This document shows, in pieces, positions 22,345-33,625 of a stretch of DNA of 64,000 nt (positions are counted from its first letter, which is position 1; every line of letters begins with the position of its first letter). The notes under the pieces are model-generated. The model was not told the origin of the DNA and made no database searches. It saw only the letters and a list, made by a program, of their open reading frames with translations. Position numbers and translations under genes: made by a program. This DNA is from Ryuthela nishihirai (taxonomy: Eukaryota > Arthropoda > Arachnida > Araneae > Heptathelidae), in contig JAWZYU010000009.1 of NCBI GenBank assembly GCA_038380435.1, positions 66,059,901 through 66,123,900 of the forward strand, read 5' to 3'.

Positions 22345-22369
22345 CCCATGGCTGCTTGAGGATGATGAA

Positions 22370-24351
22370 GTTAAGGAAGAATGGGACCATTTTAAACAAG
22401 CTTTTTTGGAAACTAACAGTACTCATTTAGGGAAAAAGGAGCAGAGGATGCAGAATTATTTGAGTGATAAGGCACTTGAGCTTATTTCAGAAAGAAAGAA
22501 CTGTAGGAATGTCCTTAATCAATACCCTACTAGTCCTAATAGAAAGCATTACAGAGAACTTAATAAACGTGTAAAAGATCAGTTAGCTGCTGATAAGAAT
22601 CTTTGGCTGACAAAGCCGAAAAAAAAGCAGAGAGCTGTACCATATAGTTAACGTTTTGTGTGGTAGAAAACAAACAGGTACACAGGGATTCAAGGATAAA
22701 CAAGGTAAGGTTATAGAAGGCGAGGATTCTGTCATGGCTAGGTGGGCTGAGCATTTCAGTGATGTTCTAAACAATGTGGTTAGTTCTACTCCCGTTGTTT
22801 GTAACGATGATAGATGCATTGGTGGCTTTAATGTTGGCCCTACAACAGAATCTGAAGTTATTTTGGCTGTTTCTAAACTTAAACTACATAAATCCCCAGG
22901 GGTAGATGAAATTACTACCGAAATGCTTAGAGCTGTGAATGTTTCGGTTACCACTTGGATGACTGAAATTTGGAATATCTTTTACGATAAAGGCATGGTT
23001 CCTAAGGATTTTACCAGAGCTGTTGTTATCCCTATTTTCTAAAAAGGTGATTGCAGTTCTTGTGATAACTATAGGGTATCAGCCTACTCTCTGTTCCAGG
23101 TAAAGTTCTTTCCATGATTGTGCATAATAGAATTAATTATGAATTGACAGTCAATTGCGTGATGAGCAATGTGGATTCAGAAGTGGCAGGGGATGTGTGG
23201 ATCAGATATTTTCACTTAGGCAGATTCTTGAGAAATGTTTAGAGTTTCAGAAACCTTTGGTTGCTAGCTTTGTTGATTTCAAAAAGGCTTTCGACTCTGT
23301 TGATTGTTATAATTTGTGGTTGATTGTGAGATCATATGGTATACCAGACAAGTTAGTTAACATAATGAAAGCTCTCTATAATAACACTGAGTCGTGTGTG
23401 CAAGTTGGTATGGCTTGTAGCAATTGGTTTAGCATTACTTCTGGTGTTCGACAAGGGTGTATTTTGTCTCCTTTTCTCTTTAGTTTCGCTATTGATCCTG
23501 TTATGTGAATTCACTGCAAGGGAAAGATTTTGGCCTTAAATGGTCTGGAGATATGAAAATTTCCGATTTAGATTATGCTGATGATTTAGCCCTTTTGGCA
23601 AATAATGTTGATGAAATGAACTCTTTCATTCGAGCTGTTAATGAGACTGGTAGTAGAGTAGGTTTGATTATAAACAGAGGGAAAACTAAAGTGATGAAAA
23701 TAGGTAAGACAGTCTGTGCTTCAATAAAACTGAATGGTTGCAGTCTTGATCAGGTGTCACAGTTTATTATGTTGGGAGTCATGTAACAGATACTGGTGAT
23801 GTGCGGCATGAGGTTAACAGATGAATAGAGTTTGCTGCCAGGACTTTTGAGAATCTATGGAGAGTGTGGAGAAATAGGCATACACACCTAAAGACTGAAA
23901 TTAGACTGTATAATAGTTTGGTTCTTTCTAGTGTTAGTTATGGTAGTGAAACTTGGACACTTTGTAAACAAGATAACAGGAAACTAGATGCTTATGCAGT
24001 ATCTTGGGCATTAGAGGGTTCAACTTTGTAACTAATGATGAGGTTAGGCAAAGGAGTGGGCAACCTCCTTTAAGCAGCATATTGTGCAGAGAGTGACTCT
24101 GTTGGTTTGGCCATGTTGCCCGTATGGTAATTTTAGATTGGCAAATAGGGTTATGAACAGTGTGCTGAAAGGTCTCAGAAAGAGGGGGAGACCTAAGATG
24201 AGGCGGGCAGACAATATCAAACAGGACCTTGTTAGACTTGATGTGCAGTGGACGGATGCAGCAGATGTCGCTCAGGACAGATATGCTTGGAGAACTAAAT
24301 TGCACGGTCTGGTTGGACCTCCGTAACCCATGGCTGCTTGAGGATGATGAT
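22370..24351 (+). mobile_element. RTE-like LINE copy 2 (5' truncated)
   Basis: Begins inside the endonuclease-RT linker (VKEEWDHFKQAFLETNSTHL) directly after copy 1's 3' end, giving a head-to-tail arrangement. The RT core is split by stops and shifts near 22620, 23041 and 23506. Motifs A (FVDFKKAFDSVD), B (SGVRQGCILSPFLFSF) and C (YADDLALLA) remain readable. Ends GGCTGCTTGAGGATGATGAT. Confidence 0.85.
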
Positions 24352-24690
24352 GTTGTGTTTCATTCCCGAAACCGAGAGCCTCTTTTTACCATGTCACATG
24401 ACATATGGCCTTCTTCATAGAGAGGGCTTTGTTTGAACCCATGTCTCCTGGAAACATGCCAGTTATGCTACCACTGCACCATCATTGTCACAGAAGCTGA
24501 AAAAATGATAGCCAAACTTTCCGGAATTTTTTCATTTGATTCACACAGTGGCACCATCTATCCAGAAAGTGAACAAGCGTTGCCATATAGAGATGGGAGT
24601 TAATATTTGTCCCTCACGCTCGTGGTGTTAAATCAATAATTCAGTAGTAAAGAATCACAAGATGTGTCCTGTAGACATGGAACTCTGAGT
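24352..24690 (-). mobile_element. tRNA-like cassette, second family, rearranged copy
   Basis: Matches the 15974-16272 unit (CTCCTGGAAACATGCCAGTT, the CCATCTATCC block, TAAATCAATAATTCAGTAGT) but its outer part 24352-24440 corresponds to 16320-16385 in opposite relative orientation. The tRNA-like part spans about 24431-24490 with a decayed acceptor end. Confidence 0.6.
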
Positions 24691-24999
24691 GATTACAAAT
24701 ATTTTTTCTCATATTGAATGTTTTTATTCAGAAAGAACTGAACCGCTGGAATTAAAATCACAGAAATTAGAGAGCAATAACAGTTTGACATCTTGAAGGT
24801 TCATAGCCAGAAAGTGTTTTGGGAGACAAATGAGGAAGGTTTCTTTAACCTAACTCCGGGGGAGAGAGGTGTCAAAGTAATATATTCAAATAGTAATTGG
24901 GGGGGGGGGGTTAACATAGTAGCAGTTACACTTTATTTACAGCTGAAAGGACAGCATATTTAGTTACAATGCAAAGGAACATTGATTCAAGTCAGACTT

Positions 25000-25145
25000 T
25001 AAATAAGCATGGATGTCTTTTTTCTTTGGTTATCTTTCTGTTGAAGCCTTGGCTTCCTGACAACAGATCTTCTCTATAGCAATATATTATACTGACAGAC
25101 TCCTGTCAGATCTCTGTGACAATTAACAGCACGAGAGGTAATTTA
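25000..25145 (+). mobile_element. SINE-1 related copy, divergent
   Basis: Carries GCATGGATGTC, a degraded body, CAGACTCCTGTCAGATCTCTG and an altered tail AGCACGAGAGGTAATTTAT. Resembles the copy at 5836-6090. Confidence 0.5.
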
Positions 25146-25357
25146 TATTTTTGCATAAAACATGTAAAAATATATGTATATTTAATAGAATAGCAAAAGG
25201 GAAATGAACAAAAAAAGTTTCATAAATAAATTTTTCTGTGTTCTAGAATTACAATGAGGAGTGTGTATGGGGTTGTCCCATAGTTACACGCTTAATGGTT
25301 TGTTTGGTCACTTTTGATATATATCCAAATTTTTTCATTTTATTTCTCAGAAAGTTC

Positions 25358-25683
25358 CGATTTGTTGGGCTGTTTTACCTCTGAGCAGACTCTAAATGGC
25401 CAAGTCACATGGACTCTGAGGGCTCAGAGAAGGTTGGGGGGAAACAACTTACTGGACACCTGTTGGGAGACAGATGGTAGCCTCCTGTCAGGGTCATCCA
25501 GTATGTTCTCTAACTTTCCTAGGGTATGACTCTCCCACACACAGGCCATGGCTTAATGTCCCATCAGACAGACAGCAGCCTTTCCAAGCCCATCGGTGTC
25601 CCCTACTGACAGAGGGCAGGGAGGGAAATTTTGTGCACATAAATCTCAACACTGGCCCAGACAGGACTCGAATCTGGGAACAG
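25358..25683 (-). mobile_element. SINE-2 copy (tRNA-Thr-like family), 5' truncated
   Basis: On the minus strand it runs from the B-box end (AGATTCGAGTCCTG) through TTTGTGGAGAT-like, GGGCTTGGAAAGGCTGCTGT, GGGAGAGTCATACCC, AACCTTCTCTGAGCC to GAGGTAAAACAGCCCAAC. Imperfect ~12-bp repeats (AGAAAGTTCCGA and AGAAAAGTTCAGA) flank it. Confidence 0.75.
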
Positions 25684-25689
25684 AAAAGT

Positions 25690-26720
25690 TCAGAATTAAT
25701 AGACTAAATGGTCAGTTAAAGACAAATATATTTAAAATTTCATTCTTGGGTTTTAATTATGACATTTCTTTTCAAAGCCAGTGGGATGAGAAAAGCTGCC
25801 ATTAAAATAATGACTCCTAATATTTTGAATATTTTTTTTTTGGGGGGGGGGGGTAATTTATTACAAATGATTTATGCTACACAAATTTTGAATTGTTTTG
25901 TTATATTTCACATTTCAAGATTTATGTCTAATGGAGTAACCTCTGGGAAGGTTGAATGTCAAAATCATAAGTCTCTACTATCATCAATGTTGATGGTCCA
26001 TTCTCTCCTCCAACTATTTATTTCCAAATAATTCCACCTACAGATTCCTTCTCCCAGCATTTAAGTGGATTACAGGTTATTACAAGACATTCAGAAATTT
26101 CACCCTATTGTAATTGCTGTACTGTTCCTTCTGTATGGCTCAGGTCCAAACCTTTTTTTACCATTGCCACTATTATTTCTGGCTATCAAATCTTCCTTTC
26201 CCTGGGTGCTAATTAGGAGAGAGGTTAGGATGGCTGCTTCCTGAAATTGATTAGGTATGTGTCATTCAATAGTGCTACTTGTTGAGAGCAGTTGCTCATT
26301 GAGAGCAGCTTGTTGAGAATAAAAGTTAAATTGTACATTTGTCGAAGTTCGAGGAAGTTTAATTTAAGCATCTAAGTGTATCTTACAAATTAAACTACAG
26401 AAAGCTATTGACACAAACAGCAATGAAAATAAAGAAATTTTTATGCTATTCATTATGTTTCATTGTTATAAATATTTCAAAATTCTGATAATGTTTGTCA
26501 TCTTGATACTTGAAAATCATTTCATTATTACATTATTTTGCTACATGTCAAGTTTTTCAACTCTGGTTTTGCATGAGTCAGAATTGCAATTTGTTGCCCA
26601 AGCCCAGCTTGGTAGAACATGGAAGCGATTAAAGGCCAGTGAGGTCAAAGGATAAAACTGCACCTACAAAAATGCTTTAAAAGTCATAGAGTCTTAAAAA
26701 AGAGTCAAATAAAGTTAATG
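25690..26720. other. intron DNA with a T10-G12 tract, otherwise nothing recognised
   Basis: The T10-G12 tract at 25832-25853 is the complement of the C-A tracts elsewhere. No exon is supported. Confidence 0.35.
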
Positions 26721-26726
26721 TGCTCT

Positions 26727-26880
26727 ATTAAGGACTGGGGTTTGAGCCCCAGGTTAGGCATGGATGTTTGTGTTGTTTTTTGCTGAGGGCTCCCCATCCT
26801 CACAACAGATTTTCTCTATGGCAAATTAAACTGACAACCACCTGTCAGACCTCGAGGCAAGCAGCTGCTTGAGGGGGTAC
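26727..26880 (+). mobile_element. SINE-1 copy, 5' truncated
   Basis: Starts around the B box (GGGTTTGAGCCCCAGGTTAG) and ends CAAGCAGCTGCTTGAGGGGG. Confidence 0.8.
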
Positions 26881-26925
26881 AAAGCTTTCTTCCTCAATTA
26901 AGATTAAAATATTCAGCAAGGTAAT

Positions 26926-27115
26926 TGGCCGAATGGTTAATGTGCTAGGCTGCTGAACTAAGAGATCTGGGTTTTAGCCCCAGGTAAGGCATGGATATTG
27001 TGTCGTTTTTCTGCTGAGTTCCTGCCATCCTCTCAGATCTTCTACTATGGCATATAAACTGACAGGCTCCTGTCAGACCTCTGTGGCAAGCAGCTGCTTG
27101 GGGAGGTTTTTTTTT
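26926..27115 (+). mobile_element. SINE-1 copy, full length
   Basis: Head GGCCGAATGGTTAATGTGCT with the B-box region GGGTTTTAGCCCCAGGTAAG, complete body and end CAAGCAGCTGCTTGGGGAGG, then T9. Confidence 0.85.
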
Positions 27116-27182
27116 AACTACTGTGCTGCTTGTTTGAGTTCCGACTTTCTCTGCTAACACCCTATACTGCCCTCCATGAGAA

Positions 27183-27240
27183 AAGGACTCCACTGGGTTT
27201 AGAAAGGCTGCTGTCCATCAGATGGGACATCAAGTCCCTG
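27183..27240 (+). mobile_element. SINE-2 internal fragment
   Basis: A short piece of the SINE-2 body (GGGTTTAGAAAGGCTGCTGT, then CAGATGGGACATCAAGTCCC). Confidence 0.55.
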
Positions 27241-27356
27241 TTAGTTTATTTATCATTATGACAAATGGTTTGCTTTCAAAAGATTGCAAGAACAATTTTT
27301 AACATACTATTGTTTGATTTGCAACTTATAAGGCAGATATTTGTCCTAGAAACTAC

Positions 27357-27681
27357 CAGTTGGGTCACTTTGAGATTTATCTCCACAAAATTCCCCACCC
27401 TGCCCATGGTCAGTAAGGGGAAACTGATGGGCTTGGAAAGGCTGCTGTATGTCAGATGGGATGTTAATCCGTGGTCCCTTGTGTGGGAGAGATATACCTT
27501 GTGTACACTAAAGAACACGCTGGATGGCCTTGATGGGAGACTACTCCTAACTGCTGTCTCCTAACAGTTGTTCTAGTGGCTCCCGTCCCCCAACCTTCTC
27601 CGAGCCCTCAAGGTCTTTGTGACCTGATCATTTAGCCTGTTGTATGTAAAAAAAGCGCCACTCAGAGGTAAAACAACCCAA
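27357..27681 (+). mobile_element. SINE-2 copy with 12-bp target duplication
   Basis: A 5'-truncated SINE-2 (from AGTTGGGTCACTTTGAGATT) to GAGGTAAAACAACCCAA. The 12-bp direct repeat CCTAGAAACTAC lies at 27345-27356 and 27682-27693, so insertion boundaries are exact. Confidence 0.85.
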
Positions 27682-28030
27682 CCTAGAAACTACTCCTAGT
27701 TTGTACAGGTCTTCTCATAAAAGGACAAGCTCTACTAAGATTGAAATTACCGTTGACCACTGCCTCAGATATAGCTAACACATCATCTGAAAAAATATCA
27801 TTGCAAATATTCATTGCTAATAAACAATATTTGTTTAATGCCAAAAATATACCTGGGTTTCACAGATGGATAATACAAGAATATTATTATGTATTGGTAA
27901 ATTTTAATAATAACAATTAAAATTCTAAATAACATTCTTAAACTCTTTTCTGATGAAAAAAAATTAAAAAAATTAAAAAATCAAAGTTTAGTAAGATATT
28001 AATTTCTTTCCATTTTTCATGTTATTCATG

Positions 28031-28125
28031 CAGCATCCTCACAGACTTTCTACTATGGTGTATTAAACTGACAGGCTCCTGTCAGACCTCTGTGGCAAGC
28101 AGCTGCTTGAGAGGGATATTATATA
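28031..28125 (+). mobile_element. SINE-1 3' fragment
   Basis: From CATCCTCACAGACTTTCTAC to CAAGCAGCTGCTTGAGAGGG. Confidence 0.75.
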
Positions 28126-28279
28126 TTTTTTATAGTAGCACAAGGTTTATTTACAGTCATGTCTATTTGCTTCCTTAAAAAACGTTAATATAGAATAATG
28201 GATTTTTGGTATGCATAATTTAAAAAAGAAATGCACAATCCATAAATCAAAGGGTAACACAAGTACAAAAATATCTTAC

Positions 28280-28400
28280 CTTTCCAAATTTATCAGTTAA
28301 ATTGATAGCAGATGAATCTTTTTTGTAGTATGATTTGTGGATTTCTACAATGCAGTAAGCATGTTCTAATTCATGTTTTATTATGGCCACTTGCAAATTG
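28280..28400 (-). CDS. ankyrin-repeat gene, third visible exon
   Basis: The acceptor TTCTATTTCCAG and the donor GGAAAG|GTAAGA bound a 121-nt exon. Its first base completes a Ser codon from the previous exon and it ends in phase 0. The product, starting NLQVAIIKHELEHAY and ending INLTDKFGK, reads as a degenerate ankyrin helix pair followed by the D-x-x-G-K turn that opens the next repeat. Its position directly before the canonical repeat in the exon at 9507-9600 supports an ankyrin domain. The next intron is about 18.7 kb, so unseen exons are possible, though the phases join without one. Confidence 0.65.
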
Positions 28401-29343
28401 CTGGAAATAGAATAATGTTTTATGGAATTATACAAGCGTACAAAAAATAAAGAGTATATCATAGTAAAACAACTTTACAAATAAGGAAGTAAATACAATT
28501 CCAATCTGTATTAATGGTTTTTGAGGCCTATTTCTCTAAGTTTATTAAGATTTTGAGGGATTGAATGAGGGCTCACAAACTTCTCTTGATTGTAAAAGAC
28601 ATTCCTTCCTGGTATATTCCTTTAACACTTACATTCTACTTACAGCTAGAGAACTATCATTACATTTTTTTAAAGAAATATAATAACCATATAAGATATT
28701 GAAATGCTATGGTTTTTTTTAAAAGGCCAATGAAAGTTTGTTTATGATAACAATATTATGACTTTGAGAATAATATATATACTGAATAGTATAGACATAA
28801 AAATCTTATAGTACTGAAGATGAAAAATCCAAAGGAAAATTCATGGACTATATATTAAATATAGACTTATAAATTTATTTTATCCTTAATCATAAATGAA
28901 TGTTCATATCAGCAATTCATGATAATTTCACTCTTTAATTCTATTGATACACAGTTAAAATATAAATCATACAATAATAAAAATAATTTAAAAAGTTAAA
29001 AGTTCCGTATTTGCTTATTTAATTTCAAACTTACTGCCTGACAACACAATGAATGAATTATATAAAAGACATTTCAAAATAAAGCTGAAATTCCATTTAA
29101 TACAATTTAAATAAGATCAAACAGCTGTATAAATATATCTGATTATTTAGTTTTCCTTAAGTGGATTTGTTGAGTGTATATAAACACGTATTGCTACCTT
29201 TCTTATTTCTCTTTCATTTTGCATTCAATTTGCTTGCTTTAAATCTGAAGAAAATATGTATAGTGAACTTTACAAGTTGGAAGGAACAAATGCTCATTGT
29301 GCCGGTCAACATAAAAATATTTTTCTTTCTCTTCATTTACTTA
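28401..29343. other. intron DNA, nothing recognised
   Basis: AT-rich sequence between ankyrin exon 3 and the Tc1-like element. Confidence 0.35.
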
Positions 29344-29345
29344 TA

Positions 29346-30530
29346 CTTTGAATGGACAAATTATTATATACAGCTACCTAATAACCTGTTGCTCCACCTT
29401 TTGCTCTCACAACAGCAGCCAGACATCTTGGTAAGGACTCAACTAAGTGTTTAAAACATGTAGGTAGTACTGCCACTCATGAAGCGAGGATTGCCTGTCA
29501 TGGAGTATCCACAGTTGCTGGTGGGGGTTGTCGGGCTAGAACAGATCTTTCCAATTTGTCCCACAAATTCTCAATGGGGTTCCAGCGATCGAGAGGGCCA
29601 TTCAAGTGTGGTAACCTTGAATGCTCCTGGAGCCAACTGGTCACCACTCGGGAAGTATGCAATGTGGTGTTGTCCTGTTGAAAGATGGTATTAGAGTGCA
29701 GAAAGAGAATCATCATGGGTATAGATGGTCGGCAAGGATGTTCACATACCTTATGCATGAGTATGAGGGGCCCCAAGGAAGCCCATGTAAATGCTGGCAT
29801 ACCACCATGTGGAGTGCCACCTGCCTGTATGACCCCAACTTGGAAGGTTGGGTCTATAGCTTCATGTGGTTTACACCACATGTACACCATCCCATTGGCG
29901 TGATAGAGTTGAAACATGATTTGCCAGACCAGATGACTGTTTCCAGCCTCTGCAATTCAGTTGCGATAAGTCTTTTGCAAACTGCAGTCTATCTTTGGTG
30001 CCTTGCAGTCAACAAAGGGACAAAATGTGGACATCGACTGCCATAACCTATTTTTTCCATGGTACGATGGATAGTCTTTGTGCATAAGCTTGTTGCTGCA
30101 CCCTCATTCAATTCCAATGTTATCTGCTCCATGGTGGATGTGCAATTCTCCTTGTAATGATGCAAGACGGTCTGTGCTCACCTTGAGAGTCAATTGCACG
30201 TTTATATCCACATTTCTCCTGTTGGTGGAAGTTTTGCTGTATATAATGTAGTCTTGGTATACACGTGTGATGGTCTGACATGGAAATCCCAACAGTTCAG
30301 CAGTTGTGGTGATTGAATAACTGGCCTTCCTCGCACCTACTATCTGGCCACAGTCAAACTCGCCTACATTGCTGCTTTCACTCATGATTAATTTTCCGTG
30401 ACTGGTCTCCAATGTGTAGAAACCTGCTCCATTTATAGGCACTGCCAGTTTCAGCATACCATGTGACTGAAAGGGAAACTTCTGCTTCACATTTTTTTGG
30501 GGGTGTATATAATAATTTGTCCATTCAGTG
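29346..30530 (-). mobile_element. Tc1-like DNA transposon, near full length
   Basis: Terminal inverted repeats CTTTGAATGGACAAATTATT and (other end) CACTGAATGGACAAATTATT are flanked by TA on both sides (29344-29345 and 30531-30532), the Tc1/mariner target duplication. Length 1185 bp is normal for Tc1. It encodes one broken transposase on the minus strand and sits in the ankyrin-gene intron. Confidence 0.85.
29498..30385 (-). pseudogene. Tc1-like transposase, frameshifted
   Basis: The cut-and-paste enzyme of the element. The start is probably the ATG at 30383-30385 (MSESSNVGEFDCGQIVGARK), with a helix-turn-helix region (TTTAELLGFPCQTITRVYQD). The frame is lost around 30100 and resumes elsewhere. 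The second catalytic Asp is seen in FQQDNTTLHTSRVV and the third acidic residue in WNPIENLWDKLE. The first catalytic Asp appears replaced (WSGKS where WSDES is usual). Frameshifts plus this change indicate a dead copy. Confidence 0.8.
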
Positions 30531-30532
30531 TA

Positions 30533-32431
30533 GATATCATTCATAAATATAATCTCAGTGTCCCATTTTAAAAGCATATGAATTAACACTCTTACTACTG
30601 ATTGTAGTGTATGAAAAGTTGTTTCAACAGTTTACATATTATAGGACTAATATCTTCAAATAACAAAATAAGCAACATCAATAAAATCTTATGTATTTAT
30701 GTGTCCATGAAATAATAATCAATGCCCATGAAATCTTGTTACAGTAAATATATATTATTAACAATAAAAAAATGACACATGACATCAATAATGAACAATG
30801 ATTATTACAAATGTGCATATCATATTGTTCTTCTACATCTTAACTTGGATAATTTCTATGACAAGGTGGCTCAATAATTTGACTATTGAACAAGTATTGT
30901 GGATGTTTAATGAGCTGTTTTAACTAGTCTTTGACATCGATTTGTGTCATATTGTAAAAATTTCTTCTGCAAACTGAGTATTTGGAAACAAAAATTTTGT
31001 CATATATATATGTTCCTGAGGACATTATGACGTTTTATACCATATATTTGTATATATGTATTATAGGAATAATATCTTCAATAAACTGTTGGAACAACTT
31101 TTCCTATACTACAAATAGCAATAAGAGTGTTTATTCATATACTTTAGATATTTCTGATACATATTAAGGTTTATGTAATATTATTTTCAAGAAATCTAGG
31201 AAATTTCCTGTATATTTTTCTAAATATATATAGAATACCAAGACTGTTTTGAGTCACGAATAAGTCCCTAAAAATTGCAATGCAAATCAATATACTATTT
31301 CCATAACTAAAATACCGAAGCTCTGGCACTACAATGTTCTGTATTTAAACTCTTAACAAATCTAAATCTACACTACACAATTAAATATTTAACCCTTCCA
31401 CTATCTCCACTATCCTATCCCTTCCACTATCTCCATCTCTACTCTTTAATAAATAATGAAGTCAAAAACAGAAAAGGGCATAGACATTTTCATTATAGCA
31501 CACGAACCTTAATTTTTTAAACTGAAATATCAGGTTTAATTTATATATCAGAAACAATATGTATTAAGGCTAATAAATAATGTGAACCTTTTCAATTTAT
31601 CATAAATTATGATTGATGCTGGCTTTGTTTTCGTTTATTGAGTAAAATTAGTTGGGCTTCCATATTCATTTCAGTTTTTCAGGCTACATTGGAAGATTTA
31701 AGCAGTAACAATGATCAATATTAGAGAAAAATAATCCAGAATAAAATAAGAAATCCACAATAGCACATATTTGTAAGGAAAATGCACATTAATATTAAAT
31801 ACTAATGCTAGTCATTATAAACATTTCCATGTTATGGATTGAGTAGTTGATGTCCCCTCTGCAGTTATTGTGATGATAGTTCATCTAATGAACTCAGCAG
31901 CCTACTAGAGTGATGGGCAAAAAGAGAAGCTATAGAGCCTGGTGAACAGAATTCTTTTTCTTAGCTAAGAATTAGCAGTTGCAGACATAATGGACATTTA
32001 GCTTCAATACGAAATATAATTTCTGTGATTAACAAAAAAAAAAGCATATTTTTCACTTCTGATTGAATATTTTTTTCCAGTACTGTGCCACAGTGGCCTA
32101 GCAGATGAGGTACTAACTTGCCACTGCAGTTGCTGCCTAAAAATATTCAACTTTGAATGAAAAAAAATCTGTGAATAGAAATAGAAAATGGATCATAATT
32201 TGCAAATGACACTACTACAAAACAGTGCATGGTGTGATCTTGGTGAAAAGGTTGTTGCATATGATTATCCATGAAAATTTACTATAACTGATTGAATTAA
32301 GTTTTATTACTACATGTATTATTGCTATAGAAGCAACAATAAATGAGGAAAAGATTAAAATACAAGCAATCTATTTGATGCTTTCAGTGGCTATTTTTCA
32401 AAGGTGCTAGCAAAAGCTTCATTTGGATGTT
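30533..32431. other. intron DNA, nothing recognised
   Basis: AT-rich, apparently unique; no supportable exons in the B-to-C intron here. Confidence 0.35.
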
Positions 32432-32680
32432 TGGGGTTTGGCTGTTTTACCTCTGGGCAGAACCTTTTTGTACACATAATGTGTTTAATGGTCAGATCAA
32501 ATGAACCCTAAGAACTCGGAGTTGAGAAGGGGGCCCACTGGACTGCTGTTAGGAAACAGTGGAAGCCTTGCAATCAAGGTTATCCAATGTGCTTTAAAAT
32601 TCCATTTTTAATGTCTCATCCAGCACAGTGTTTATGGAGATAAATCTCAGTGCTGGCACACTGAGATAGAGTAAAATCTC
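32432..32680 (-). mobile_element. SINE-2 copy, degenerate
   Basis: On the plus strand it reads GGGCTGTTTTACCTCTGGGC, AATGGTCAGATCAAATGAAC and ATGTCTCATCC, the complement of SINE-2; the tRNA head is missing and the middle is shortened. Confidence 0.65.
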
Positions 32681-32922
32681 ATAAATATTGCATTAACCAA
32701 TTTTTTATTTTCTACTGACTATACCTTATAAAAAAAATCTCAGTTTAATATACTTCAATAAACTACCACATTTTGAAACATTGCAAAAAATCAATAATTT
32801 AATAACAGTTAATATAGTTAACATTAAATTTTGAATCTATATAACTTTTAACTTAGTAATAATATTTATTAAGAGTAGTTTCAAATAGCTTACTATCAAC
32901 AAGATGGTATAACCCACCTTAC

Positions 32923-33114
32923 CTTTGCATTTCTTCATTTTCAATGTATATCACTGATTTCTTATCATCTTTATTTAATCTTTGGTATATTTTTATGCTA
33001 AAGAACTTCTTTTCCTGCTGACACAGAATATGGTTTAGATTTTTCTTCGCTTCATTATCAAGGTTTTCTGTTGCCACTGGAGTCCGAGAAATTTGCTCAG
33101 AATATGAGCAGGCA
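32923..33114 (-). CDS. ankyrin-repeat gene, second visible exon
   Basis: The acceptor TTTTTTGTTTAG precedes base 33114 and the donor AAAG|GTAAGG follows base 32923. The 192-nt exon enters in phase 2 (matching the upstream exon) and leaves in phase 2. It encodes a charged segment beginning SACSYSEQISRTPVATENLD and ending YIENEEMQ, with no recognisable domain; in I-kappa-B-zeta-like proteins the matching place is the linker just before the first ankyrin repeat. The intron to the upstream exon is about 7.4 kb and holds two RTE-like LINE copies. Further exons in that intron cannot be excluded. Confidence 0.65.
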
Positions 33115-33269
33115 CTAAACAAAAAATTTTAACATGAAAAATAATCAATATTATATGGTTGTCATTACTCATAACTGGAAGCAAATGTACCAAGAGAAAA
33201 TTGTTGCATTGTTCAAAAAAAAACAGCACACAGAGAATGTTTTATTTAAAGTTAATTATTAATGGTATT

Positions 33270-33625
33270 TTTTCCATAACGCTTTAAGTGTTGGAAACTG
33301 ATTAATCAGTTTTTAAAAATTACTACAAAAGAACTTGTATCTTTTTTATGCTTAACTACAATTTTTTTCTTTTTAAACATATATTTTTTGTTCAGAATTA
33401 AAAGCTATTTCTTTTAGTATGCAATGTAAGCTATTTCATCCATTAGTGTTTTAAAATGAGGCTCAGTAGTTGAGAAATATAATTTTATAAATCATTTTTA
33501 GAAAAAATAAATCCAATATTGTAAGGATTAAATTGAGCAGGGGGATAATAACTTTTAACCTTTCCAGTGCCCAGCTTGAAAAACTGGTTCACATCCAGGA
33601 GCCAAGCTTTTTTTTTTATATCCTC
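33270..33625. mobile_element. piggyBac-like repeat fragments
   Basis: 33555-33600 repeats the end TTAACCTTTCCAGTGCCCAG seen at 6390 and 9786, and 33300-33500 resembles DNA just left of copy 1 (TTTTTTGTTCAGAATTAAA; TATTTCATCCATTAG). It ends where RTE-like DNA begins. Confidence 0.45.

Larger units (their letters stand above)
19200..22369 (+). mobile_element. RTE-like LINE copy 1 (long, internally deleted)
   Basis: Contains a ~430-bp 5' region, endonuclease frame, reverse transcriptase frame, C-terminal block and the 3' end GGCTGCTTGAGGATGATGA. Next to the other copies it lacks the end of the endonuclease and the linker (20415-20443 joins endonuclease to mid-ORF), and carries a small duplication near 21780-21830 and a ~20-bp AT insertion near 22127-22150, both shifting frame. 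Directly followed by copy 2 in the same orientation. Confidence 0.85.

Noticed and set aside
29621..30046. 141-codon plus-strand frame
   Set aside because: Antisense of the Tc1-like transposase.
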